NCBI RefSeq assembly: GCF_000829415.1
Contig: NZ_AP014637.1
Location: forward strand, 2,802,001-2,866,000
Length of the DNA: 64,000 nt
DNA from: Pseudomonas sp. StFLB209
Lineage (GTDB): Bacteria > Pseudomonadota > Gammaproteobacteria > Pseudomonadales > Pseudomonadaceae
Direction of reading: 5' to 3'
A model generated the notes under the pieces. The model made no database searches. It saw nothing but the letters and a program-made list of their open reading frames with translations, and was not told the origin of the DNA. This document shows positions 7,146 through 15,587 of this stretch, piece after piece. The translations under genes and the position numbers were made by a program. Position 1 is the stretch's first letter; every line of letters starts with the position of its first letter.

Positions 7146-9560
7146 TCAGAACTCCAGTTGCGCAGAGAAGGCGAGGGTACGCGGGTCGCCCAGATAGCTG
7201 GTGTTGAGCCAGTACTTCTTGTCGGTCAGGTTGCTCAGGTTGGCTCGCAGGGTCAGCGTGTTATCGCCCAGCGGCAGGCGGTAACGGGCACCGGCATCGA
7301 AGGTGGTGAAGGACGGCAGGGTGTAGTTGTTGGCTTCGTCGGCATACTGCTTGCCGGTATAGAAGGCGCCGCCGGTCACAGCAAAGCCTGGCACGGAGGC
7401 AATGTCATATTCGGCGTAGATCTTGGCCAACTGTTTGGCGACGTTGATCGGCGAGTTGCCATTGTTCGCCGCCGTCGCGCCCTTTTTCACTTCTGCATCG
7501 AGCAGGGTAAAGCCGCTGACAATCGTCAGTTGCGGGCTGAGCTTGCCGGTTACTCCGAATTCCAGGCCATTGTTTTCCTGCAGGCCATCCTGCACGAAAA
7601 GGCGTGCCGCGTTCCGGTAAGCGTTGGGCTTTTCAATGTTGAACAGCGCCAGCGTCACCAGCGTGTCACCGAAGCTGGCCTTGGCTCCGACCTCGAACTG
7701 TTCGCTGATCTGCGGCGCCAGTGCGGTGCCGGCATTGAGTGCGTTGGACGGTGCGATGCCGCCACTTTGCAGGCCTTCGATGTAGGTGGCATAAGTTGTC
7801 AGCCAGGGCGCTGGCTTGTAGATCAGCGATACGCTCGGTGAGGTCAGGCTCTTGTCATATTCGGTTTTGGTGGGGTTCGCGGAGGTGGCGAAGTTGTTGG
7901 TGTAGGTGTTGATCTGCGTGTGGGTGGCGCCAAGGATGGTCGACCACTGTTCGTTGAAAGTGATGATGTCGCCGATCAACAGGTTGTGGGTGTCGCTGGT
8001 GCTGGAGGTGTGCTGGCTGCCGTGGCCGATGTAGTAACCAGGCTTGCTGACCTGCGGTAACTCATTGAGCGATATGGCCGGGCCGGTCACCGAGCGCTGT
8101 TGCTGGGGCGGGGTATGATCGGTGTACATCAGCGTGCGTGCGCTATTGCCCTGATAGCCCAGCGTCAGCTTGTGATCGAGCGGGCCGGTGGCGAACTGCG
8201 AGTCGAGGAACAGATAGCCTGAGTACTCCTGGGTTTCCAGGGGCGCAAAGGCATACAGTGGCTGGGTGTACATGCCGGGTGCATCGACTTGCGGGCCGGT
8301 GTAGGTGTACTCCTGAGTGTACTGCTGCGCAGCCACGGCGGCCCGCACGCTGAAGGTGTCATTCAGGCGCCATTTGGCCCGCACGCCCAGTTTGTCGGTT
8401 TCGTTGTCAGTGAACGCCCACTTCTGGCTATACAGCTTGTCGGTGTCCAGTGACGTTGCGCCGGGGCGGTAGGCTTCGTTGGCGAAATACCAATAGCTAG
8501 TCAGGCCGCGGGTCTGGCTTTTCTTGTGCGAGGCGTCGAGCTGCACCAGCAGGTCGTCGCTGACATTCCAGTCCAGTGCCAGACTGACCATCTGCCGGCG
8601 ACGCTTCTGCAGGTCAATTGCGGTTTCGCCATCCTGGGTCAGCACGTTGAGGCGGTAGGCAAACTTGCCCTCAGTGTCGAGCGGGCCGCCGAAGTCGCCG
8701 TGCAGGTAGTAATTCTCGCCACCTGCGTTGCCGAGCGTGACGCTGTTGTAACGCTCATAGGTCGGCCGCTTGAGCACATAGTTGGCCAGCCCGCCGGGCG
8801 ATGCGGGGCCATACAGGAAGCCGGTAAGCCCCGTTACCACTTCCAGTTGCTCGGTGTCTTCGATGAAATTGCCGACATCGGCCAGGGTGCTGAAGCGCAG
8901 ACCGTCGTTGGCGATGTTCAGGCTCGAAGAGCCGCCGAAACCACGAATGGTAATGGCACTGGCGTAGCCTGCTGACTTGGGCGAGTACAGCTGGGCGAAG
9001 GGATTGCGTTTGAACACATCGTCTGTCGAGGTGGCCTGCAGGTTCTTGAGCAGTGCCTGGGACGTCACGCTCATGGAGTAGGGCGTGTCCTGCAGCTTCA
9101 TGCCGCCCAGCGCACCGACAGTGCTGACGTTTTCGCTCACATAACCTGCGGCTTGCGAGCCATCGGCAGAGAAGCGGTTGCCGGTGATAGCCACATCCGG
9201 CAGCGTCACTGAGCCTGCATCGGCACTGATTCTGACCAGCCCATACACCCGGTCTCCCAAGCGCACCGCGCCAAGACCAGAACCCGCCAGCAGCGCAGCC
9301 AGGCCTTGCTCAGTGTTGTAGTCGCCTTGCAATCCGGGGGAGCTCAACCCTTGGGCCAGTGCCGGAGCGAACTGCACGGAGATTTTCGCCTGCGAACTGA
9401 AGGCGGTCAGCGCCTGGCTCAGGCTGGCGGCCTGGATGTTGTAGTGAGCAACGGCCTCGTCTGCCTGCGCGCGCATTGGCTGGCCAGCCAGGGCAAGTGT
9501 CAGCAATGACACAGCAAGCGTGTTGCGCAGGGCTGCTCGCGGAGTACTGGAGTGGGTCAT
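7146..9560 (-). CDS. TonB-dependent siderophore receptor with signalling domain
   Basis: This is an 804-residue outer-membrane transducer. A signal peptide (AVSLLTLALAGQPMRAQA) is followed by a secretin/TonB short N-terminal (STN) signalling domain (about residues 36-112), a TonB-box/plug region (GGMKLQDTPYSMSVTSQ, then TIRGFGG), and a 22-strand barrel ending in Phe (LAFSAQLEF). The STN domain passes the ligand signal to a FecR anti-sigma factor, and the fecR and fecI genes lie directly upstream on the same strand. The start at 9560 is preferred over an in-frame upstream codon because it begins the signal peptide and has AAGGA upstream. The siderophore is not identifiable; the family resembles FhuE/FoxA-type receptors for exogenous siderophores. 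Confidence 0.88.
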   Translation of the reverse strand: MTHSSTPRAALRNTLAVSLLTLALAGQPMRAQADEAVAHYNIQAASLSQALTAFSSQAKISVQFAPALAQGLSSPGLQGDYNTEQGLAALLAGSGLGAVRLGDRVYGLVRISADAGSVTLPDVAITGNRFSADGSQAAGYVSENVSTVGALGGMKLQDTPYSMSVTSQALLKNLQATSTDDVFKRNPFAQLYSPKSAGYASAITIRGFGGSSSLNIANDGLRFSTLADVGNFIEDTEQLEVVTGLTGFLYGPASPGGLANYVLKRPTYERYNSVTLGNAGGENYYLHGDFGGPLDTEGKFAYRLNVLTQDGETAIDLQKRRRQMVSLALDWNVSDDLLVQLDASHKKSQTRGLTSYWYFANEAYRPGATSLDTDKLYSQKWAFTDNETDKLGVRAKWRLNDTFSVRAAVAAQQYTQEYTYTGPQVDAPGMYTQPLYAFAPLETQEYSGYLFLDSQFATGPLDHKLTLGYQGNSARTLMYTDHTPPQQQRSVTGPAISLNELPQVSKPGYYIGHGSQHTSSTSDTHNLLIGDIITFNEQWSTILGATHTQINTYTNNFATSANPTKTEYDKSLTSPSVSLIYKPAPWLTTYATYIEGLQSGGIAPSNALNAGTALAPQISEQFEVGAKASFGDTLVTLALFNIEKPNAYRNAARLFVQDGLQENNGLEFGVTGKLSPQLTIVSGFTLLDAEVKKGATAANNGNSPINVAKQLAKIYAEYDIASVPGFAVTGGAFYTGKQYADEANNYTLPSFTTFDAGARYRLPLGDNTLTLRANLSNLTDKKYWLNTSYLGDPRTLAFSAQLEF

Positions 9561-9635
9561 GGAGCAAAATGTCCTTGGGGTAATGACAGAGTTACTGACA
9601 AGGACGTGCGGCGCGAAAAAACGGGCCAAAAACAA

Positions 9636-10574
9636 TCATGCTTTGCTGACGCTCACCCAATAACGGGTTCGGTAGTTCACGGCGACCGGGAGCGTGGTCG
9701 GCAGTGCGGCAAGAATGGCGTCGATATTGTCGAGCTGAAAGCCGCCACTGATACGCAAGTCCGCCACGCTATCGTCACAGTACAGCCGACCGGCACGATA
9801 ACGGCTCAGCTCTTGAAGGAAGTCGCGCAGCGGCAAGTTCTCGGCCACCAGTTGGCCTTGTGTCCAGCGGGTAGCCAGTTCGCTGGCCGGGCTTACAGGG
9901 CCGAAGGCGCTGGCGCTGAAAGACACTTGCTCTCCTGCTTGCACCACCTGCGATGGCCCCTGCACCGGGCTGGCCTTGACCCGGCCTTGCAGCACTGCGA
10001 GCCGGGTGACGCCACTGAGCTGGTGGACACTGAACCGGGTACCCAGCGGTTCCATGACTCCCTCAGCGCAGGCCACGCGCAGGGGCCGCCCGGCAACGTC
10101 AATGCCGGTACTGATCAGGATCTCGCCGCGCACCAGGCGGATCAGCCGTTGCCCGGCATCGAAGTTTACGTCGATGGCACTGTCAGTATTCAGGTCGACC
10201 ACACTGCCATCGGCAAGTGTCAGCTGTCGCCGCTCGCCTGTGGCCGTCCGGTAGTCGGCCATCCAGCCTTGCCCGCTGCCAAAGCGATAACCGAAGTAAC
10301 TTGCCGGTGCAATGGCGGCAAACACCAACAGCGCCTTCAAAGCCTTGCGTCGTTCACGGTTGAGCGTGCCCATGGCAATGTCGGGTGGCAGGCCGCCGAG
10401 CTGTTGTTGCACATGCTGCACGCGTTGCCAGGCGCGTTCATGCTCAGGGTCACTGGTGCGCCAGCGCATACAGGCTTGCTGCTGCGCGGCACTGAGCGGC
10501 TGCTCGTGCATGAGCACCAGCCAGCGCGCGGCCTGGCGTGCGACATCTGGGCTGATCGGGGCTGATGCGGCCAT
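9636..10574 (-). CDS. fecR: FecR-family anti-sigma regulator
   Basis: This 312-residue inner-membrane regulator has a cytoplasmic N-terminal sigma-binding domain (residues 1-80, with ARQAARWLVLM and WRTSDPEHERAWQRV) and one membrane segment (ALKALLVFAAIAPASYFGY, about 88-106). The periplasmic FecR domain follows (TATGERRQLTLADGSVVDLN and GTRFSVHQL). It relays the signal from the downstream receptor to the sigma factor encoded upstream. It overlaps the sigma gene by one base (TAATG) and lies 75 bases before the receptor start, giving the order sigma, anti-sigma, receptor. Confidence 0.9.
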   Translation of the reverse strand: MAASAPISPDVARQAARWLVLMHEQPLSAAQQQACMRWRTSDPEHERAWQRVQHVQQQLGGLPPDIAMGTLNRERRKALKALLVFAAIAPASYFGYRFGSGQGWMADYRTATGERRQLTLADGSVVDLNTDSAIDVNFDAGQRLIRLVRGEILISTGIDVAGRPLRVACAEGVMEPLGTRFSVHQLSGVTRLAVLQGRVKASPVQGPSQVVQAGEQVSFSASAFGPVSPASELATRWTQGQLVAENLPLRDFLQELSRYRAGRLYCDDSVADLRISGGFQLDNIDAILAALPTTLPVAVNYRTRYWVSVSKA

Positions 10575-11080
10575 TACAAGCCGATATCGCAGAGAATGCA
10601 GGCTTCGAAGGCACTGGCCATATGGCGTTTGACGGTGCGCTCACCAATGCCCAGCTGGCGGGCGATCTGCACGTAGGTCAGGCCGTCAATCTGCGCCAAC
10701 AGAAATACCGCCCGTACCACCGGCTTCATACCATCGAGCAGTGCATCGAGCTGCAACAGCGTCTCGCGCATCTGCCATTGCTCCTGCGGCGACAGGGCAA
10801 AAGCCTCGGGCATCGCCGCGAGCATATCGAGATAAGCGCGCTCCAGTGACTGACGGCGGAAATAATCACAAACCAGCCGCCGACCCACCGTTGCCAGATA
10901 GGCGCGGGGACGATCCAGGGTCAGGTTTTCACCGGTTGTGTGCTGGGAGGTGAGAATACGCAGGAACGTATCCTGAGCAAGGTCGGCCGCCTGGCTGTTG
11001 CAGCCTAATCGGCGATAAAGCCAACCGGTCAGCCAGCTATGGTGCTGCGCATACAGAAGCCCTATACGATCCGCGCTCAC
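10574..11080 (-). CDS. fecI: FecI-like extracytoplasmic-function sigma factor
   Basis: This 168-residue protein has region 2 (ADLAQDTFLRILTSQ and DRPRAYLATVGRRLVCDYFR, about residues 32-80) and region 4 (PVVRAVFLLAQIDGLTYVQI and a helix-turn-helix IARQLGIGERTVKRHM, about 120-155). These are typical of iron-starvation ECF sigma factors. With the adjacent FecR and TonB receptor it should drive receptor transcription when the siderophore binds. A Fur-box-like sequence 28 bases upstream indicates iron repression. Such factors usually recognise a promoter before the receptor gene; I could not define that promoter here. Confidence 0.9.
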   Translation of the reverse strand: MSADRIGLLYAQHHSWLTGWLYRRLGCNSQAADLAQDTFLRILTSQHTTGENLTLDRPRAYLATVGRRLVCDYFRRQSLERAYLDMLAAMPEAFALSPQEQWQMRETLLQLDALLDGMKPVVRAVFLLAQIDGLTYVQIARQLGIGERTVKRHMASAFEACILCDIGL

Positions 11081-11107
11081 GACCCGCCTCCCGAAAGAAG
11101 TCGCGAT

Positions 11108-11126
11108 GATAATTGGTAATGATTCT
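11108..11126 (-). promoter_or_regulatory. Fur box upstream of fecI
   Basis: GATAATTGGTAATGATTCT at this position resembles the 19-base Fur consensus GATAATGATAATCATTATC on the opposite strand. It lies 28 bases before the sigma-factor start, as expected for an iron-repressed promoter. Confidence 0.7.
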
Positions 11127-11175
11127 TATATCAATGTGGGGCCGGGGTGGTGACGGCTTTTCAGCGGGCATTAAA

Positions 11176-11196
11176 AAGCCGGCTTGTGGCCGGCTT
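11176..11196 (-). terminator. Intrinsic terminator on the minus strand
   Basis: A perfect 8-base stem (AAGCCGGC/GCCGGCTT) with loop TTGTG is followed on the minus strand by a T-run (TTTTTAA). It would end transcripts of the LexA/CI-like regulator gene located at 11412-12122. Confidence 0.7.
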
Positions 11197-11411
11197 CTCG
11201 TTGGCGACTTTGGCTTATTTTTGGTAAACCGCAGCCGCCTGCAAAAGGTGCATTCGCGAGGAATGCGAGTCTGGAGTGCAACACGCTCGTGTGGAGTGTG
11301 CCGCCAGGCAACCGTGTGAGCCACCATTGCCGTAAGTGGCGCACAGGATACCGGGATTGAGCGCGGCTGCCCAGCCTTGAAATGCTTTGCAACATGCCTG
11401 GACGTAGCGAT
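11197..11411. other. Non-coding stretch between terminator and regulator gene
   Basis: There is no convincing gene here. A minus-strand frame of 80 codons overlaps the end of the regulator gene but has no recognisable domain and an odd composition rich in Cys, Ser and His. The stretch probably represents the 3-prime untranslated region of the regulator transcript, which ends at the terminator at 11176-11196. Confidence 0.4.
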
Positions 11412-12122
11412 TCAGCTGGCGGCCGGAGGATTTTTTCGCTGGTTGAGGGTTGACCACCAGAACACCCAGCCCAGTACGCGGATGCCTTGCTGGTGAATCT
11501 GTTCGGCGTTGAATGATTCGTCCGGGTATTCGTGGTTGTTGTGGCTACGCAAGCGCAGGCCGCCGTTGGGCAGGCGGTACAGGTAGCGGATGCGTAGCAG
11601 GCCGCCGTGCTCCAGGGCGTACATCTCACCGTCGATGACCTGGGTGGTGTTGCGGTCGATGCCCAGTAGCGAGCCGTTGTGCAGACGGTCGGCCATGCTG
11701 TTGCCGTTCATGCTCAGGCACATGGCGTCTTTGGGGTGAATGTTCAGTTCATCCAGGGTATGGCGCGGCAGACGAATCTTGCGGCCAGCGACTTCACTCA
11801 GTACGTGCTGGCCGGCTTCGGCCTGTTGGAACACCTGTATTTCCACATCCGCCAGGCTGGCGGGTGCCGGGCCGGGCGTTGGCTCGCCGCCATCACCCTC
11901 GTTGGCAGGCTCTGTGGGGTGTTTGGGGCCTTCGCCGGTGCGCAGCCAGCGTGGCGAGACGCTGAGCAGTTCGGCCACTTCGTCCAGGCGTGCCATGGGA
12001 ATGCCGCGTTTGAACCAGTTGTTCACGTGCTGCGGCGTGACCCGGCGGTTGGCGGCGAAGTCCGTGGCGGAGAGATGGCACTCGCGCAGAAGGGTACGTA
12101 GTCGATCACCTGATGTATTCAT
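11412..12122 (-). CDS. LexA/CI-like (S24) transcriptional regulator
   Basis: This 236-residue protein has an N-terminal helix-turn-helix (residues 5-60, with TPQHVNNWFKRGIPMARLDE), a Pro/Gly-rich linker, a candidate cleavage site Ala-Gly (residues 103-104 or 112-113), and a C-terminal S24 peptidase-like fold. Ser142 in SMNGNSM is the expected nucleophile. The partner Lys normally found 37 residues later (as in LexA and UmuD) appears to be Arg179 (LLRIRYLYRL), so self-cleavage may be impaired. The start at 12122 is chosen because the DNA-binding domain begins there and a symmetric operator candidate lies just upstream; longer frames add only low-complexity sequence. Such proteins often control prophage or SOS-type genes, but no prophage is visible nearby. 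Confidence 0.8.
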   Translation of the reverse strand: MNTSGDRLRTLLRECHLSATDFAANRRVTPQHVNNWFKRGIPMARLDEVAELLSVSPRWLRTGEGPKHPTEPANEGDGGEPTPGPAPASLADVEIQVFQQAEAGQHVLSEVAGRKIRLPRHTLDELNIHPKDAMCLSMNGNSMADRLHNGSLLGIDRNTTQVIDGEMYALEHGGLLRIRYLYRLPNGGLRLRSHNNHEYPDESFNAEQIHQQGIRVLGWVFWWSTLNQRKNPPAAS

Positions 12123-12156
12123 GGGCATTGAGTGTACGAGCGCAGCGAGCGCGTTT

Positions 12157-12177
12157 AAATGAACGAAGCGTTCAAAT
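12157..12177 (-). promoter_or_regulatory. Inverted-repeat operator candidate upstream of the S24 regulator
   Basis: AAATGAACG-AAG-CGTTCAAAT forms two 9-base arms with 7 or more matching positions (core TGAACG/CGTTCA perfect), 35 bases before the regulator start. Autoregulation is inferred. The rest of 12178-12384 contains no gene I can support. Confidence 0.45.
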
Positions 12178-12384
12178 GCGCAGTGCGTCTTGTGGCGGGT
12201 GATGAGTGTACCTACGCAGGCTCTGAGCGCTTGTAGGGCATTTCTCAAGCCTGATATGGCTTGCTAAACCCGGCGGCAGAATGGAGTGCGATGGAGGGCG
12301 GGGTGTTCAGCGTTTAATCGGGGGGATGTGTAAACGTAATTTTTAAACATGCTCAAGCGCCTGAAACGCTTGGAGGGTTAGTGC

Positions 12385-12408
12385 CGAAGCGCCCGGGCAG
12401 GCGCTTCG
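12385..12408 (-). terminator. GC-rich hairpin downstream of ppa
   Basis: A perfect 9-base stem (CGAAGCGCC/GGCGCTTCG) with loop CGGGCA lies 18 bases beyond the ppa stop. There is no T-run, so termination strength is uncertain. Confidence 0.5.
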
Positions 12409-12425
12409 CACAGGGTGCAGCGGTA

Positions 12426-12953
12426 TCAGCCTTTGAAGGCGGCAACCGACTTGCTGATCTCGGCGCGGGCCGCGTCAGCGTTGCCCCAGCCTTCGATCTT
12501 GACCCACTTGCCTTTTTCGAGGTCTTTGTAGTTCTCGAAGAAGTGCTTGATCTGCTCCAGCAGCAGGGCTGGCAGGTCAGTGTATTCCTTCACGTCAACA
12601 TACAGCTGGCTCAGCTTGTCGTGAGGCACTGCGATGACTTTGGCATCGCCGCCGCCGTCGTCGGTCATGTGCAGGATGCCAACGGGACGGGCGCGGATTA
12701 CCGAACCTGGGGCGACCGGGTAAGGGGTCACGACCAGTACGTCCAGCGGGTCGCCGTCGTCAGCCAGGGTGTTAGGGATGAAACCGTAGTTGGCCGGGTA
12801 GAACATCGGGGTGGCCATGAAACGGTCAACGAACAGGGTGTCGGAGTCCTTGTCGATTTCGTATTTGATCGGCGCGTGGTTGGCCGGGATCTCGATCGCG
12901 ACGTAGATGTCGTTTGGCACGTCTTTGCCAGCCGGAATCTTGCTGTAGCTCAT
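12426..12953 (-). CDS. ppa: Inorganic pyrophosphatase
   Basis: This 175-residue soluble family I pyrophosphatase hydrolyses PPi to two phosphates and so drives biosynthetic reactions. The sequence has the family landmarks: [17 protein letters not shown] (active-site Lys and Glu), [20 protein letters not shown] (the signature with Asp metal ligands) and [20 protein letters not shown]. The length equals that of the E. coli enzyme. It is a single-gene unit on the minus strand between the S24 regulator and a palindromic repeat. No anomalies were seen. Confidence 0.97.
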   Translation of the reverse strand: MSYSKIPAGKDVPNDIYVAIEIPANHAPIKYEIDKDSDTLFVDRFMATPMFYPANYGFIPNTLADDGDPLDVLVVTPYPVAPGSVIRARPVGILHMTDDGGGDAKVIAVPHDKLSQLYVDVKEYTDLPALLLEQIKHFFENYKDLEKGKWVKIEGWGNADAARAEISKSVAAFKG

Positions 12954-12989
12954 TGGACTATGTCCCCGTGGTTTAACAGACAGTTATCG

Positions 12990-13128
12990 GGCACCTCTAA
13001 AAACTACCTGCGTTGCCATCGCTGCGTTGAAAACAGGCTCAAAATGCTCATTTACAACTCGTAAACTCCGCTTTCTCGCCTGTTTTCGCTTTGCGCTGAC
13101 TGCCTCGCCTACGTTTTCAGAGGTACCT
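12990..13128. repeat. Long imperfect palindrome (MITE-like intergenic repeat)
   Basis: A 139-base element begins GGCACCTCTAAAAAC and ends GTTTTCAGAGGTACC, so its termini are inverted copies. Internal arms GAAAACAGGC (about 13030) and GCCTGTTTTC (about 13078) also pair, and a short TTTAC/GTAAA hairpin lies at the centre. The whole sequence can fold into one long stem. It has no coding capacity. Similar palindromic elements are scattered in Pseudomonas intergenic regions, and the remaining bases up to 13232 hold nothing recognisable. Confidence 0.65.
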
Positions 13129-13232
13129 TATTGGCGCTAACCGCCAAAAAGTGGCCCGGATTATAGGCATATTCCCGAGGGCTTGCCACGCACCGGGCAT
13201 CTATCCATTAGACGTAGAAGCACGCCCGGTTA

Positions 13233-14075
13233 TTAGCCGGCCGGGTTCTCGACGGCCTCGTGAGCATCAACTTGCTGGTAGGCCGGGTCATCACGTTGCA
13301 GCTGTTGCAGGCGCGCCAGTGGGTCCTGGCGGTAGAACAGCTTCAGTTGTTCATACACCTCGGGATATGCCTCGTGCAGCAGGTCCGGACCGCTGAAAAA
13401 GTATTCGCTGGTGACGGCAAAGAACTCGGCCGGGTTTTCCGCTGCGTAGGGGTCGATGGCGGTTTCGCAGTCTGGATCGGCATCCAGTTGGCGGTTCATG
13501 TCGTCAAAGGCACCCTGCATGGCGCTGGCCCAGGCGCTGACGCGCATGTCACTGTGCAGTGGCGGCAGACCGTTGGCGTCGCCGTTGAGCATGTCGAGCT
13601 TGTGCGCCAGTTCGTGGATCACCAGGTTATAGGCTTCCCAGCCGCCGCTGGACGCAACGCCGGCCCAGGCGAAAATCACCGGGCCCTGATACCAGGCTTC
13701 GCCGCTGTGCTCACCGTCGTACTGGTGTTCCACGCCGCTGCTGTCGCGATAACGCTGCGGGCTGAGGAAGTCGTCGGGATAGATCACCAGTTCATGAAAA
13801 CCCTGATACCAGTTCAGCTCGCCCAGATTGAGCAACGGCAATTGCGCCTGGGCGGCCAGCAGCAGGCGCTGTTCGTCGTCCAGGGTCACGCCGGGCAGGG
13901 TGGTGAGGTGTTTGTCTTGCAGGAACAGTACACAGGCGTCACGCAGCCAGGCGAGTTGCTCGTCGCCCAGCCCGTCAAGGATCGGCAGGCGCTCCAGCAC
14001 CCGCTGCCAGAGCGCGTCTGGCACCGGGTTGCGCTTGAGGGTGCGTGCCCGGCGCCATTTGCCGAATGACCACAT
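13233..14075 (-). CDS. mtfA: MtfA-type zinc metallopeptidase
   Basis: This 280-residue protein carries the gluzincin motif HELAHKLD near residue 150 and a downstream PAEFFAVTSEYFF segment containing the third zinc ligand. Both are characteristic of MtfA (Mlc titration factor A, DUF980). In E. coli MtfA binds and titrates the repressor Mlc and has aminopeptidase activity; Pseudomonas lacks a typical Mlc circuit, so its target here is unknown. The start at 14075 (MWSFGKWRRART) is preferred over a longer in-frame reading because the family begins with a short hydrophobic helix. Its start lies five bases from the dedA stop, so the two are probably co-transcribed. Confidence 0.85.
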   Translation of the reverse strand: MWSFGKWRRARTLKRNPVPDALWQRVLERLPILDGLGDEQLAWLRDACVLFLQDKHLTTLPGVTLDDEQRLLLAAQAQLPLLNLGELNWYQGFHELVIYPDDFLSPQRYRDSSGVEHQYDGEHSGEAWYQGPVIFAWAGVASSGGWEAYNLVIHELAHKLDMLNGDANGLPPLHSDMRVSAWASAMQGAFDDMNRQLDADPDCETAIDPYAAENPAEFFAVTSEYFFSGPDLLHEAYPEVYEQLKLFYRQDPLARLQQLQRDDPAYQQVDAHEAVENPAG

Positions 14076-14079
14076 GGGC

Positions 14080-14727
14080 TCAGCGGGCGTCCGCCGAGCG
14101 GCTGAAGCGGGTGCGCAACAGGCCAATGATCATCGGCAGCAGCGACAGCAGGATGATGACCAGCACGCCCAGCGTCAGGTGTTTCTTGATGAACGGCACA
14201 TTGCCGAAGTAATAGCCCAGAGTGACCAGGCTGCCGACCCAGATAATCGAACCCAGTACGCTGAAACCGAAGAAGCGCAGATAAGGCATGTGCGCCACGC
14301 CGGCGACGAACGGAGCAAAAGTGCGAAAGATCGGCAGGAAGCGCGCCATGGTCACGGTCTTGCCGCCATGCCGCTCATAGAACAGGTGGGTTTTGGCCAG
14401 ATAGTCCTGACGGAAGATCTTCGAATTGGGGTTGGTGAACAGTTTTTCCCCCATGGTTCGGCCTATGACGTAGTTGGTGCTGTCGCCCATGATCGCCGCC
14501 AGCATCAGCAGACCGCCCAGTAGCACCGGGTCCATACCGCCGCCAGCGGCCACGGCGCCGGCGATGAACAGCAGCGAATCGCCGGGCAGGAACGGGAAAA
14601 TCACCAGCCCTGTCTCGCAGAAAATCACCAGGAACAGAATCGCGTAGATCCAGGGACCATAGTTGGCCACCAGTAACTCAAGGTAAGCATCGAGGTGCAG
14701 AATAAGGTCTAACGGGTTGAAATCCAT
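14080..14727 (-). CDS. DedA-family membrane protein
   Basis: This 215-residue inner-membrane protein of the DedA/SNARE-associated (VTT) family has about five hydrophobic segments. The conserved motifs ETGLVIFPFLPGDSLLFIAG (residues 38-57) and RFLPIFRTFAPFVAG (about 128-142) contain the functionally important acidic and Arg residues. DedA proteins act in phospholipid flipping or recycling and support membrane-potential and polymyxin tolerance. It is upstream of mtfA on the same strand, four bases apart. Confidence 0.9.
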   Translation of the reverse strand: MDFNPLDLILHLDAYLELLVANYGPWIYAILFLVIFCETGLVIFPFLPGDSLLFIAGAVAAGGGMDPVLLGGLLMLAAIMGDSTNYVIGRTMGEKLFTNPNSKIFRQDYLAKTHLFYERHGGKTVTMARFLPIFRTFAPFVAGVAHMPYLRFFGFSVLGSIIWVGSLVTLGYYFGNVPFIKKHLTLGVLVIILLSLLPMIIGLLRTRFSRSADAR

Positions 14728-14918
14728 TGGAGTACCTGGTCAATCAGCGTGGTTTTACAGCCGATGTCTATAGCGCGGGCGACGACAGACGCGCGGCATT
14801 ATAGAGCCAGAACTGCTGGATGGGGTGTGAGAGGGTGTGGCGACAGGTTACAGATTGATGCAGGCGCTCCGGCAGCGGGCCGGTCAGGCTGCGATCTGTT
14901 CGCAGCCCACCGCTGCTG

Positions 14919-15377
14919 TCAGCTGTCGCTGATGGGCAGAACGTAGTTCTTGAACTGGGTGTCTTCCTTGAAGCCGATCGACTCATAGACCCGATGGGCA
15001 ACCTCGTTATCGATACTGGTCGAGACCCGCATACGCACGGCCTGAGTCTCCTTGGCCATCTTCTTGGCGTGTTTCATCAGATGGTCGGCGACCAACTGGC
15101 GGCGTGCATCTTCTGCGACATAGATGTCATTGAGGATCCACACGCGCTTGAGCGACAGGGAAGAAAAACTGGGGTAAAGCTGGCAGAAACCAAGAATCTT
15201 TCGTTCGTCGTCTTTGGCTACGGCAAGAAAGATGACTGACTCATCACGGCTCAGGCGTTTTTCAAGAAAGTCCCGGGAAGAGTCCGGGAAGGGCAGCTCG
15301 CCGTAAAATTCGCGATATTTCACGAACAGCGGCGTCAGCAGGTCCAGATGTTCCAGCGTGGCTTTGATGATCTGCAT
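14919..15377 (-). CDS. GNAT-family N-acetyltransferase
   Basis: This 152-residue protein has the GNAT fold pattern: an N-terminal IIKATLEHLDLL, a central strand RVWILNDIYVAEDARRQLVA, and a C-terminal NEVAHRVYESIGFKED. The usual acetyl-CoA loop (R/Q-x-x-G-x-G/A) is atypical here (RRQLVADHL, no glycines), which may lower confidence in catalysis. The substrate is unknown. It is monocistronic; the 191 bases to dedA hold no further gene. Confidence 0.8.
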   Translation of the reverse strand: MQIIKATLEHLDLLTPLFVKYREFYGELPFPDSSRDFLEKRLSRDESVIFLAVAKDDERKILGFCQLYPSFSSLSLKRVWILNDIYVAEDARRQLVADHLMKHAKKMAKETQAVRMRVSTSIDNEVAHRVYESIGFKEDTQFKNYVLPISDS

Positions 15378-15480
15378 GGGTGGGCCTCAACTTCATGATG
15401 GGCTGTTGCGCAGGTGAGGGTTCGATGCTGCCGTCTCGCTTTAGAAAGTGCAATCTAAAGCGGTGGGAGGGCAGATCCCG

Positions 15481-15564
15481 TGTAGGAGCAGCTTCAGCTG
15501 CGAAGCCTTCTTGACTACGAAGCCTTCGCTGCTAAAGCGGATCGCCGCCCGGCAGCTCCTACGG
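15481..15564. repeat. REP-like palindrome
   Basis: TGTAGGAGCAGCTTCAGCTG begins and GGCAGCTCCTACGG ends this 84-base intergenic palindrome, with several internal CGAAGCC/GGCTTCG-type arms. The same GTAGGAGCAGCTT...AGCTCCTAC frame occurs at 21696-21757. These are typical Pseudomonas REP sequences. Confidence 0.75.
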
Positions 15565-15587
15565 CGGGTGCCTTAAGGATTCAGTGC

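Noticed and set aside
11215..11457. 80-codon minus-strand frame at the end of the S24 regulator
   Set aside because: It overlaps the regulator, has no ribosome-binding site I can defend, and its composition is not protein-like.
11412..12122. Prophage remnant around the S24 regulator
   Set aside because: The neighbours (ppa, fecI) are not phage genes and no integrase, lysis or tail gene is present.
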